This document shows positions 1 through 9,400 of a stretch of 64,000 nucleotides of DNA, piece by piece. The notes under the pieces are model-generated. The model searched no databases. It worked only from the letters and a program-made list of their open reading frames with translations, and was not told the DNA's origin. The position numbers were made by a program, and so were the translations under genes. The stretch's first letter is position 1. Each line of letters begins with the position of its first letter. Origin of the DNA: Caulobacter sp. BK020 (GTDB lineage Bacteria > Pseudomonadota > Alphaproteobacteria > Caulobacterales > Caulobacteraceae); assembly GCF_004342605.1 (NCBI RefSeq), contig NZ_SLZL01000002.1, positions 335,575-399,574 of the forward strand. The letters are read 5' to 3'.

Positions 1-430
1 AGGCCAGGGGCGTGGCCGGTCCGGCCAGGCCGTCGCGCTCGGCGATCAGCCGGGCCCGCTGGGCCTCGAGCGCGAACAGCCGCGAGGCCAGGGCCCGCTC
101 CTGGGCCCGGATATCCTGGACATTGATCTCGACCAGCACCTGGCCCTGGCGAACGACGTCGCCCTCCTGCACGCGAAGGGCCGAGATGACGCCGCCCTCG
201 CGATGCTGCACGGCCTGGCGGCTGCCCGACACCGCCACCACGCCGGGGGCGTAGGCGCCGGCGTCTAGCGGGGCCAGGGCCGCCCAGCCCAGAAAGCCGA
301 TGAAGAAGGCGCCGGCCGCCGCCAGACCGACGCGCAACTCCCAGCGGGTCCCGTCGTCCGGACCGTCGTCCTCCAGGATGCCGGCCGGAATGATCTGGTC
401 ATAGTTCGATTGGATCAGCGAACCGCTCAT
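1..430 (-). CDS. Type I secretion membrane fusion protein (HlyD/PrtE family), 5' part only
   Basis: This is the N-terminal part of the periplasmic adaptor that joins an inner-membrane ABC exporter to an outer-membrane TolC-like channel. The visible 143 residues begin MSGSLIQSNYDQ, contain one hydrophobic segment around residues 35-55 (LAAAGAFFIGFLGWAAL), then a lipoyl-like stretch (GVVAVSGSRQAVQHREGG followed by VQEGDVVRQGQVLVEI) and the start of a helical hairpin (RAQERALASRLFALEAQRARL). This order is typical of HlyD-family adaptors. The ATG overlaps the stop codon of the ABC transporter gene (ATGA), so the two are translationally coupled. The gene runs off the window start, so its C-terminal half and any following tolC gene cannot be seen. 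Confidence 0.9.
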   Translation of the reverse strand, partial: MSGSLIQSNYDQIIPAGILEDDGPDDGTRWELRVGLAAAGAFFIGFLGWAALAPLDAGAYAPGVVAVSGSRQAVQHREGGVISALRVQEGDVVRQGQVLVEINVQDIRAQERALASRLFALEAQRARLIAERDGLAGPATPLA

Positions 431-2223
431 GGTTGCCTCGTGGCGCGCAGGTCGGGACCGGCGTTGGCGGCGCGCGGCAGGCTGGCGACGCGCGCCTCCA
501 GCGCCTTGAGCACGTCGCGGCGGGGGCCGTAGAGATCGACCGCGCCCTCGCGCAGCACCAGCAGCTTGTCGGCGATGCCCAGGATGTTGAGCCGATGGGC
601 GATGATCACCAGGGCCGCGCCCCGGGCCTTCTGGGCGGCGACGGCGTGCTCCAGGGCGGTCTCCCCTTCGGAGTCGAGGTTCGAATTGGGCTCGTCCAGC
701 ACGAAGATCTTCGGCTCGCCGTACAGGGCCCGCGCCAGGGCCAGGCGCTGGGCCTGGCCGGCCGACAGCCCGCCGCCGTTCGGACCCAGGCGGGTCTCAT
801 AGGCGTCCGGCAGCCGCAGGATCATCTCGTGGGCCCCGGCGGCCATCGCGGCGGCCACGGCGCGGGCGTCGATCTCGGCCGGGTCGCTTTCGAGGATGCT
901 GGCGAAGCGGGCGATGTTTTCCTTCACCGTGCCGGCGAACAGGCCGCAGTTCTGCGGCAGGTAGCCGATATGGGCGGCCAGCCGCTCCTGCTGCCAGTCG
1001 GCCAGGTCGGCGCCGTCGACCCGGATGCAGCCGTGATCCGGCGCCAGGGCCCCGACCAGCAGCCGGGCCAGGGTGGTCTTGCCGGAGCCGCTGGGGCCGA
1101 CGACGCCGATGATCTCGCCGGGGTTCACGTCGAACGACACGCCGCGCAGGATCATGCCGGAGCCGTCGGCGGCGCGGATGCTGGCCTGTTCGGCCCGCAG
1201 GCGCCCCTCGGGATCGGGCAGGCGGGTGCGCGGGATCGGCGTGGGGGCCTGGCGGAACAGCTCGACCAGGGTGTGGAACCCGTCGCGGGCCTGGATCACG
1301 CCCTTCCAGGCGCCGACGATCTGCTCGATCGGCGCCAGGCTGCGACTGAGCAGGATCGAGGCGGCGATCACCCCGCCGGCCGAGATCTCGTGCCGCACGG
1401 CCAGCCAGGCGCCCGTGCCCAGGGCCAGGGATTGCAAGGTCAGGCGCAGGAAGCGGATCAGGCCCGAATAGACGCCGCCGGTGAACTGGGCGCCGGCCTG
1501 CAGGCCGACCGCCGCGCGGCGCTCGATCAGCTGGCGGACGATCAGCGGCTGGCGCATGCCCAGGGCGCGGACCAGTCCGCCATGCGAGGCGATGGCCTCC
1601 TGGGCGGCGTAGGCCTGGGCCGAGGCTTCGTGCAGCGCGCCGAGCTTGGCGCGGGTGGCCCTCTCGTTGAGGATCGCCAGGACCAGCAGGGCCCCGGCGC
1701 CGCACACCGAGATCACGCCCAGCACCGGATGGAGGATGAAGCACAGGGCCAGGTAGATGGGCGTCCACGGGGCGTCCAGCAGGGCCAGGGCGGCCGGGCC
1801 GGCGACGATGTTGCGGAAGGCGTCGAACTCTCGCATCGCTTGGCGCAGCCGAGGTCCGGCCGCGTGGTCCAGGCCGCCGGTCAGGCGGGCCAGGACCTCG
1901 GCGGCCAGTTCGCGGTCCAGCCGCAGGCCCAGCCGAACCAGCACCCGCTGACGCAGGCTGTCCAGCATGGCCAGGGTGGCCAGGGCGAAGACCACCGCCA
2001 CCGTCAGGAAGGCCAGGGTCAGGGTCCCGCCGGTGGGCAGGACCCTGTCGTAGATCTGCAGCATGTAGAGCGTCGGGGCCAGGTACAGGATATTGACCAG
2101 GGCGCTGAAGCCGGCGGCGATCAGCACATGCCGCCGGCAGGTCCGCAGCGCGGTGGCGAGCGGCTCCGGGATCCGTTTCCGGGACCGGTCCGCTCGTCCC
2201 CCAGCCGCGCTGCGCCCGCTCAT
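427..2223 (-). CDS. Type I secretion ABC transporter, permease/ATPase (PrtD family)
   Basis: A 598-residue fused permease-ATPase that exports proteins in one step from the cytoplasm through a HlyD/TolC conduit. The N-terminal half has hydrophobic segments from about residue 30 (HVLIAAGFSALVNILYLAP) onwards and matches the short PrtD/AprD type without a C39-peptidase-like domain. The ATPase half shows Walker A (GPSGSGKTT), the signature LSAGQAQR, Walker B (IFVLDEP) and the switch histidine region (IIAHR). Its ATG overlaps the stop codon of the upstream repeat protein, and its stop overlaps the start of the HlyD gene, so the three genes form a tightly coupled operon. The upstream protein is the obvious substrate candidate. 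Confidence 0.93.
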   Translation of the reverse strand: MSGRSAAGGRADRSRKRIPEPLATALRTCRRHVLIAAGFSALVNILYLAPTLYMLQIYDRVLPTGGTLTLAFLTVAVVFALATLAMLDSLRQRVLVRLGLRLDRELAAEVLARLTGGLDHAAGPRLRQAMREFDAFRNIVAGPAALALLDAPWTPIYLALCFILHPVLGVISVCGAGALLVLAILNERATRAKLGALHEASAQAYAAQEAIASHGGLVRALGMRQPLIVRQLIERRAAVGLQAGAQFTGGVYSGLIRFLRLTLQSLALGTGAWLAVRHEISAGGVIAASILLSRSLAPIEQIVGAWKGVIQARDGFHTLVELFRQAPTPIPRTRLPDPEGRLRAEQASIRAADGSGMILRGVSFDVNPGEIIGVVGPSGSGKTTLARLLVGALAPDHGCIRVDGADLADWQQERLAAHIGYLPQNCGLFAGTVKENIARFASILESDPAEIDARAVAAAMAAGAHEMILRLPDAYETRLGPNGGGLSAGQAQRLALARALYGEPKIFVLDEPNSNLDSEGETALEHAVAAQKARGAALVIIAHRLNILGIADKLLVLREGAVDLYGPRRDVLKALEARVASLPRAANAGPDLRATRQP

Positions 2224-5200
2224 GCCAGCACGTCTTCGTGGTAGCGGGTCAGGGCGTCGACGAACACGTGGTCATCGGCGCTGCAGGAATAGAACACGCC
2301 GTTGACCGTGCCGTGGTTGTTGTACTCGTCCAGGGCGGTGTGAAGCCCCGCACCAGACCCTTGCCAGGCCGCGCTGTTCTGCTTGATGGCGGGGCCGTTG
2401 AAGTCGGCGACCCCGTCATGGTTGGCGTCGGCGTACTGTTGCAGCCAGTCGATCGCCAGGTCCATCTTGTGGGCCGGACTGTTGGGGTCGGCCGGACTGC
2501 CGGCGCCGTTGCCGGCCTCGAAGTTCAGCCAGGCGGCGATCACGTCGCGTCCCAGCACATAGCGGGCGTCCTGCTGGACCTTCTGCGAGGCGTCGAGCAC
2601 CTTCAGGGCCAGGGCCAGCGACATCTGCAGGGTGTCCTCGCCGGCGTCGGTGATCCCGTTGCCGTTGTCGTCGCCCAGCAGGATGTAGCGTTCCTCCTTG
2701 TTGCTGCTGCCCGCGTCGGGACCGTCATTGATGCCGTTGTTGAAGGCCAGAAGTTCGCCGGTCGCGAACTCGGGGCCGGACTTGGTTTCGTTGCCGACCG
2801 TGCCGTCCCAGAAGGTCAGGCCGTTGGGCGACAGCCAGAAGCCGGGGGTCCGAGTGCCGACGCAGTCGATCAGGCCGTAATAGTAGGCCAGGTCGTGGTC
2901 GGTGGCCGTGCCGCCGGAATAGGTCCCGCTGGCCGTGGCGTCGTTGACGTGTTGCCCGGCGGTCCAGGCGGCGTCGTAGTAGAAGGTGTTGGTCTCGCCG
3001 ACGTCGAGCACGCCCAGCGACATCGCCGTGCCGGGCGCCGCGCCATTCAGGTCGAACACCGAGTCCGTGACCGTGGCGTTGGTCAGGGTGACGTTGCCGG
3101 TGTTGGTCACCACGAACTTGAACTGGATGTCCGCGCTTGAGGTGGCGACCGGTCCTTGCGGATTGTCGGCGTCGTCCCAGGTCAGGCCGCCGTCGATCGA
3201 CACGTACTTTTCGATGTCGAGGCTGGCGCGCTGCTCGACCGGTACGCTGGCGTCGTCGGTGTCGGGCCCGGTTTCGTTGGAGTCGGCCGTGGCCGTATTC
3301 TCCAGCGCGCCGTCGCCGCCGCCGTTGGAGTCCAGTTCGCCCTGGGTCACGGTGTGCGCGGCCGTGTAGGCCCAGGTCTCGCCGACCTCCAGCAGGCCGT
3401 CGTTGTCGCCGACCAGGTCAGTTCCGCGGACGATCGAGCCGACATCCGCGAACGGGTCGGTGACGGTCACGTCGGTCAGGGTGGTATTGCCGGTGTTGGC
3501 GACGGTGATCGTGTAGCTGATCAGTTCGCCGGCCGCATCGGCCGTGCCGCCGGGGACGCTGGCGTCCTTGGTGATGTTGAGGGCCGGGTTGCGGGCGACG
3601 GGGACGCTGGCGTCGTCGGTGTCGGGGCCGGTTTCGTTGGAATCGGCCGTGGCCGTGTTTTCCAGTGCGCCGTCGCCGCCGCCGTTGGAGTCGATCTCAG
3701 CCTGGGTGACGGTGTGGGCCGCCGTGTAGCCCCAGGTTTCGCCGACCTCCAGCAAGGCGTCGTTGTCGCCGACCACGTCGGCGCCGCGGACGATCGAGCC
3801 GACGTCCGCGAACGGATCGGTGACGGTCACGCCAGTCAGGGTGGTATTGCCGGTGTTGGCGACGGTGATCGTGTAGCTGATCAGTTCGCCGGCCGCATCG
3901 GCCGTGCCGCCCGGGACGCTGGCGTCCTTGGTGATGTTGAGGGCCGGGTTGCGGGCGACGGGGACGCTGGCGTCGTCGGTGTCGGGGCCGGTTTCGTTGG
4001 AGTCGGCCGTAGCCGTGTTCTCCAGCGCTCCGTCGCCGCCGCCGTTGGAGTCGATCTCGGCCTGGGTGACGGTGTGGGCCGCCGTGTAGCCCCAGGTTTC
4101 GCCGACCTCCAGCAAGGCGTCGTTGTCGCCGACCACGTCGGCGCCGCGGACGATCGATCCGACATCCGCGAACGGATCGGTGACGGTCACGCCGGTCAGG
4201 GTGGTGTTGCCGGTGTTGGCGACGGTGATCGTGTAGCTGATCAGCTCGCCGGCCGCGTCGGCCGTACCGCCGGGGACGCTGGCGTCCTTGGTGATGTTCA
4301 GGGCCGGGTTCTGGGCGACGGGGATCGAAGCGTCGTCGGTGTCGGGGCCGGTCTGGTCGCTGTCGGCGGTGGCGGTGTTGTCGATCGTGCCGCCGGCGTC
4401 GATCTCGGCCTGGGTGACGGTATGGGTCGCCGTGTAGTGCCAGATTTCGGTCAGATCCAAGGCGTTGTCGTGGTCAAGGTCGCCGCTGTTGAAGCCTGCG
4501 ACGAGGACCGGCGCCAGGTTCGACACGAACGGATCTGTCACCGTCACGCCCGTCAGTACGACGTTGCCGGTGTTGGCGACGCTGATCGTGTAGCTGATCA
4601 CCTCGCCCGCCCAGTCGGCCGTGCCGCCCGGGACGCTGGCGTCCTTGGTGATGTTCAGGGCCGGATTGGGCAGGAAGTTGCCGATCTGGACGCTGTAGTT
4701 GCCCACGGAGGACACATCGACCGTCTCATAGTCGCCCGTGGTCTGCACCCAGCCGGCCTGCAGCACCTCGTCGATGCGCACCGATTCCAGCGACGTGCCT
4801 ACGCCGCCGAAGTGGAAGAGGCCGTTGGCGTCTGTGACCGTCGAGCGTTCCCCCGCGTCGAGCAGGCCGTTCGCGTTGCTATCGATGAAGATGGTCCAGC
4901 CGGCCAGGCCGACCTCGCCCGCGTCCATGACGCCGTTGCCATTGGTGTCGCCGAACTTGATCCCATTGATGGTCGACACCTTCTCGGTGTTGAACTCCTC
5001 GAAGCCGTCATTGGCGGCATAGGCCGTGCCCGGGGTGCCGAAGTCGGCGAACAGGGTGATGTAGTCGGCGCTGAAGTCGGCTCCGGCGAACGCCGACACC
5101 GGCACGAAGAAGACGTAGTCGTCATTGCCGCTGCCGGACGAATGGGCGTCGAGCAGCAATCGGGTGTCGCCGCCGCTGTCCAGGTCGAAGACCTTGGTGA

Positions 5201-5582
5201 AGTCGGAGTCCAGTTCATGCGTCGCCGAGACATAGTTCGCGCCGGTGGCTGGAGCCGATGAATAGTAGAGTTTCAGGCTGGTCAGGGAGATCAGGGTGTT
5301 GGCGTTGGTCTGGTTCAGGTCGAGCCGGAACTCGAAATACTCCACGCCATTGATGATTTTGACCGGGATGTCGTTGAACGTCAGGCTGCTGGTCTTGCTC
5401 TGGTCGGTGTCCAGGACGCCCGTGGCGTCGGTGTTGAAGCCTTTTTCGTCGCCGTCGTTGTCGTCGATGCCGAGGAAGGGAGAATAGATGCCGGTGCCCG
5501 AGCCGATCGGGTCGCCATAGGTTACGATGACGCCGTCGATCGTCGTCGTACTGCCGGGGGAAGTGAGGTCGATGTCGGCCAT
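2220..5582 (-). CDS. Large repeat-containing secreted surface protein, probable type I secretion substrate
   Basis: About 1120 residues. Start chosen at MADIDLTSPGS (5582) because AGGAG lies 7 bases upstream; an open extension to 5810 lacks such support. Order of parts: a unique N-terminal region; an SdrD B-like segment with Asp/Asn-rich calcium-binding-type loops (DTNGNGVMDAGE, DSNANGLLDAGE); four tandem 119-120-residue DUF11/DUF7507-like repeats starting PALNITKDASVPGG; a fifth divergent repeat; and a C-terminal domain with TRTPGFWLSPNGLTFW and further Asp-rich loops (DDNGNGITDAGED). There is no Sec signal peptide. The last residues, YHEDVLA, fit the acidic-then-hydrophobic C-terminal tail of PrtD-type substrates. 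The stop overlaps the exporter ATG. Role is inferred: adhesin or surface-layer-like protein. Confidence 0.85.
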   Translation of the reverse strand: MADIDLTSPGSTTTIDGVIVTYGDPIGSGTGIYSPFLGIDDNDGDEKGFNTDATGVLDTDQSKTSSLTFNDIPVKIINGVEYFEFRLDLNQTNANTLISLTSLKLYYSSAPATGANYVSATHELDSDFTKVFDLDSGGDTRLLLDAHSSGSGNDDYVFFVPVSAFAGADFSADYITLFADFGTPGTAYAANDGFEEFNTEKVSTINGIKFGDTNGNGVMDAGEVGLAGWTIFIDSNANGLLDAGERSTVTDANGLFHFGGVGTSLESVRIDEVLQAGWVQTTGDYETVDVSSVGNYSVQIGNFLPNPALNITKDASVPGGTADWAGEVISYTISVANTGNVVLTGVTVTDPFVSNLAPVLVAGFNSGDLDHDNALDLTEIWHYTATHTVTQAEIDAGGTIDNTATADSDQTGPDTDDASIPVAQNPALNITKDASVPGGTADAAGELISYTITVANTGNTTLTGVTVTDPFADVGSIVRGADVVGDNDALLEVGETWGYTAAHTVTQAEIDSNGGGDGALENTATADSNETGPDTDDASVPVARNPALNITKDASVPGGTADAAGELISYTITVANTGNTTLTGVTVTDPFADVGSIVRGADVVGDNDALLEVGETWGYTAAHTVTQAEIDSNGGGDGALENTATADSNETGPDTDDASVPVARNPALNITKDASVPGGTADAAGELISYTITVANTGNTTLTDVTVTDPFADVGSIVRGTDLVGDNDGLLEVGETWAYTAAHTVTQGELDSNGGGDGALENTATADSNETGPDTDDASVPVEQRASLDIEKYVSIDGGLTWDDADNPQGPVATSSADIQFKFVVTNTGNVTLTNATVTDSVFDLNGAAPGTAMSLGVLDVGETNTFYYDAAWTAGQHVNDATASGTYSGGTATDHDLAYYYGLIDCVGTRTPGFWLSPNGLTFWDGTVGNETKSGPEFATGELLAFNNGINDGPDAGSSNKEERYILLGDDNGNGITDAGEDTLQMSLALALKVLDASQKVQQDARYVLGRDVIAAWLNFEAGNGAGSPADPNSPAHKMDLAIDWLQQYADANHDGVADFNGPAIKQNSAAWQGSGAGLHTALDEYNNHGTVNGVFYSCSADDHVFVDALTRYHEDVLA
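3228..4668 (-). repeat. Four tandem ~360-bp repeats inside the secreted protein gene
   Basis: Four consecutive units of 357-360 bp encode DUF11-like domains, each starting at PALNITKDAS. Approximate units, in reading order, are 4668-4309, 4308-3949, 3948-3589 and 3588-3228. Units 2 and 3 encode identical protein over 120 residues and differ by only scattered silent bases; unit 4 has a few substitutions and unit 1 is clearly diverged. Such near-identity suggests recent duplication or gene conversion. Confidence 0.9.
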
Positions 5583-6460
5583 GACTGGCTCCTGAACATT
5601 CCGCGCGCGTGCAGTCCCGCTCGTCCGCGCGATCCAAAGGAAGGCTTCAGTCACGGCGTCGCCGTCGGAGCGTGCTGGGAGGCGCTCCAACATCGACGCC
5701 GGAGGCGCGCGCGTCGTCTCTGGAGCGTCGGAGGAGGGGGCTGGGGGAGGGAAGACCCGCGCCCACAGTGTCCGCGACCATCGCCGTTCACGGGGCGCTA
5801 CGTCTGCCAACGCGAAGCGAAACAGAGGTTAGCGATCGCTCCGGCTTTGGTCTGTGTCAATAGTATTGAAAAGTAAATCTAAACTACAGATGTTATATGG
5901 AATATATAAATTCAACTAATTTGAACCAATTATCGTAAAATTGAAAAGCATAGTGCGGCGATGTTGGCGAGCGGAAAAGCTTCGTGGGATTTATTGTATT
6001 TTGAGGTGGGCAGTGGGTTTGTAAATTGGGTGCTGGTGTTCCCGCGGTGGAATTTTCACCGCTATCCTGATACTCTGGCGCGCCGACAGGGTGAAGATCC
6101 AGGCCTGGCAAAGCGTCTGGATCTGAGGCGCAACGCAGGTTGAACGAGGTCGACCTCGCCAGTCCAGCTCGACCAGAATGCGCCTGGCCCGCTCGTCCCG
6201 GCCCGCGAGGGGGCGGCGGCCTGACTGGCCAGTCCCGCGACCTGATTCGCTTGCGCCGCGCCAGGCTCTGCATCGACGCGCCGCATGAGTCCGAACTTGA
6301 AATTGCCGCTGGCGTCAACGTTCCCGCGCCTATGGAGGAAATTCACGCCTACAATCCATGTTTGCATATTTGGAAAACTGTTGACTAATAAAAATGAAAA
6401 CGGCTAGCTTAGGTGAAAATGACGCCGACTGAGCGGCGTCCTTGGGGGAGGGGAACAAAC
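5583..6460. other. Non-coding region between divergent secretion operon and TonB receptor
   Basis: An 878-bp stretch without a convincing gene. Roughly 5850-6010 and 6350-6410 are strikingly AT-rich against the surrounding GC-rich DNA, including a run of A/T around 5870-5945. It must hold the promoter of the minus-strand secretion operon and holds a good plus-strand promoter near its right end. No repeat, tRNA or operator could be recognised. Confidence 0.6.
6381..6410 (+). promoter_or_regulatory. Candidate sigma-70-type promoter of the TonB receptor gene
   Basis: TTGACTA at 6381-6387 is followed after 15 bases by GCTAGCTT at 6403-6410, resembling the Caulobacter housekeeping promoter pattern TTGAC-N-GCTA. 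Transcription would start near 6416, giving a leader of about 45 bases before the GTG at 6461. Confidence 0.55.
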
Positions 6461-9400
6461 GTGAAGAATCCGATCTGTGCGCGCCGTCTGCTAGTCGCTA
6501 GCGCTTCGCTCGGCGTACTGTGCGCGATGACAGCGCTAGCAGCGCCGGCCGCGGCACAGGAAGCCTCGGCGAAGTCCAGCGACGGCAAGTCCGTTGAAAC
6601 CGTGACGGAAGTGGTCGTCACCGCGCGGCGCAAGGCGCTGCAAACGGCCATCGAGATCAAGAGGAACGCCGACACGATCGTCGACTCGATCGTGGCCGAC
6701 GAGGCCGGCAAGCTGCCCGACAATTCGATCACCGAAGTGCTTCAGCGCGTGTCGGGCGTGTCGATCTCGCGTTTCACCGGGACCAACGGCGGCAGCACCG
6801 CGTTCCAGATCGAAGGCACGGGCATCACCGTGCGCGGCCTTCCGTTCAATTCGAGCACGCTCAACGGGCAGCAGCTGTTCAGCGCCAACGGCGCCAGCGC
6901 CATCAGCTGGAACGAAGTCACGCCCGAGCTGATGGCCGGGGTCGACGTCTACAAGGCCACGCGCGCCGACCTGATCGAAGGGGGGGCGTCCTCGATCGAT
7001 CTGCGCACCCACCTGCCGTTCGATTTCCGCGACACTCAGTTCAACGTCACCGCGGGCGGCAGCTACGGAACCCTGGCGAAAAAGGCTTCGCCCCGCGTTT
7101 CGGCCATGTACTCGAAGCGTTTCGACACCAATATCGGCGAATTCGGCGTGTTGTGGGACCTTGCCTACAGCCGTCTGCACCAGCAGAGCAGCGACCTGCA
7201 GGTCGGCGCCATGTTCGGCGAATGGGCGACAGACTCCAAGCGCGCCGATCATATGGCCTTCGTTCCCAGCTCGTTCAACTGGAGCAACAACCAGAGCAAG
7301 CGCGACCGGTACGGCGCCTATCAGGCCATTCAGTGGAAGCCGTCGTCCAACCTGACGCTGACCAACACCGTATTCTACACGCAGTATGTCGAGGATGGTC
7401 GGGGGACCACCGGGGGCGTGGGGTCGAGCCCGTCCGCCGCGTCCGCCGTCATGCCCAAGGTCGGCACTCCAGTCGAATATGACGCCGATGGCGGCTTCCG
7501 GAAGGGAAGCCTGACGGTCGGGTCCTCCGGCAATTCGGTGGATTGGTCGAACACGACCGCGAGCGACAGTTTCAAGGCGGCGAACGGCGGCTGGTTCCCC
7601 TCCTACTATATGATGGACTGCGGCGGCGTCTTTGGCAGTCCCGCGTCGTCGCTTCAGTGGGACTGGTCGGCCAATTCAAATATCGATCCGTCGAATCCCC
7701 CTGCCAATTGGGACGGCAGGCGTCTGGTGCAGTGCGGTCCCGCGGGCACGTTCAACCCCAGCGGCGGGTCGTCGGTGTCGCACAGCAAGAATTCCACGCT
7801 GGATATTTCGCAGAGCTTCGTCTGGACCCCTGGGGACCGGGTGGCGGTGCGGGCCGGCGCGCAATATGTCCGTTCCAAGGCGACCGGGCGGAACATGTTT
7901 GTCAACATCGCCCAGACCAGCCCGCTGGTGACGTCGATGGACGTCGACCTGACGGGGTCGTTGCCGGTCTTGTCTGGCCTTTCCACCGCCGGCCTGCTGG
8001 ACAAGAGCAAGGCGTACCTGACCAATTTGGCCTACCATGAACCCGTCAACAAAGGGGAGATGGTGGCCGCCCACATCGACCTTGAATACCGGGTCAGCGA
8101 CGACGGCTTCCTGCGCAGCGTCAAGGTTGGCGCTCGGACCGCCAACCGCATCGAGAACGACAACAACGTGGGGACCTATTGGGCGCCGCTGGGTCAGTCG
8201 TGGCTGGGCGATCCGTGGCCGGCGCACCCCGGAGACCCGACGTACGGCGCGGGAAATATTCAGTATCTCACCAACTCCAATGTCCGGCAGTCGGACTATG
8301 AGATCGGCACCTTCGCGAATTTCTTCGGCGGCAAGGCGGCTGTTCCAGCTCAGCTTTTCGTCCCCAGCCAATCGCTCATGCAGAGCTATGACTGGTACCA
8401 TCTGCTCAAGACCTATAACGGGCAGCCGCGCGACGACGGGCAGCCTCGGACCGCGGATGACTATTGGCGGGAATATATCGATCAGGGGGTGAACAAGACC
8501 AGCAGCCACATCGTCAGCCAGGCCGCCTATATCCAGGCCAAGTTCGCGCACGACGGTTTCGGATTCATCCCGGCGTTCTCGGGTAATATCGGCGTTCGTG
8601 TGTTCCACGACTCTCTGCGGGCGAGCGATCTGCTGTCGACGCCGAACGCTCAGAACCTTGTCCTGACCGAAGCCGACAGCACCGCGTACTTCAACGCGCA
8701 GCAGGCGAACGTACCGACTCCATCGCCCCTGTACCCGACGACCTATGCGTTTGTCAGGCCTGCGGCGGAGGATAATAATGCCTATTTCACGAAGAGCCGC
8801 GACTATGACTACACGCGGGTTCTGCCTTCGTTCAACGTCAAGTTCGACGTAACCGACAAGTTCATCGTTCGCGCCGCCGCGTCCAGGTCGTCCGCTCCGC
8901 CCAATCTCAACGACATCCGCGCGGGCGGTTCGACCAGCGCCAGGTCGCTTGCCAACGCCAATACGCAGGCGCCCTCGATCCTCACGGGTATCGTCGTCAA
9001 CGGCGGGGGCGAAAACCAGAAACCGACGATGATCAACAGCGAAGATCTGGCGTTCGAATTCTATCCGTCGTCGTCCAGCTTCTTCTACGTCGATCTGTTC
9101 GCCAAGCAGGTCGAGGATCACCCGGTGTTCTATTCGTTCACCGTCGACAATCTTCCCGTTGAGATGGTGGCGTACGCCAATGGTAACACCCGCCCGGCCC
9201 AGGCCGGCGATGTGGACCTGGGGACGCCGGTAACCCTTACCCTGCCGTGGCTCTATCTGCAGAACAAGACGGCGGAGCAGAAGGCTCGCATCAAGGGCTT
9301 CGAGATCGGCGGTCGCAAGTTCTTCGACCAGCTCCCGGGCGTGTTTAGAGGGTTCGGCCTCGAAGGCAACCTGACTTATATCGACAGCACCAACCCCTCC

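Noticed and set aside
433..2244. 603-codon plus-strand open frame opposite the ABC exporter
   Set aside because: It is a GC-rich shadow of a gene with full motif support; its product is low-complexity Gly/Gln/Asp/Arg-rich and has no recognisable domain.
3228..4668. CRISPR array
   Set aside because: The repeats are 357-360 bp, in frame, contiguous without spacers, and code for protein domains.
3156..5261. 701-codon plus-strand open frame opposite the repeat protein
   Set aside because: Antisense image of the DUF11 repeats; the product is a repetitive Gly/Val/Asp string with no domain, and the minus-strand gene has operon context.
5893..6318. Minus-strand 141-codon frame in the gap before the TonB receptor
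   Set aside because: No ribosome-binding site, uneven composition spanning both AT-rich and GC-rich DNA, and no recognisable domain.
6413..6460. ATG at 6413 as start of the first TonB receptor
   Set aside because: It lies at or before the likely transcription start, lacks a ribosome-binding site, and adds 16 residues before a normal signal peptide that begins at GTG 6461.
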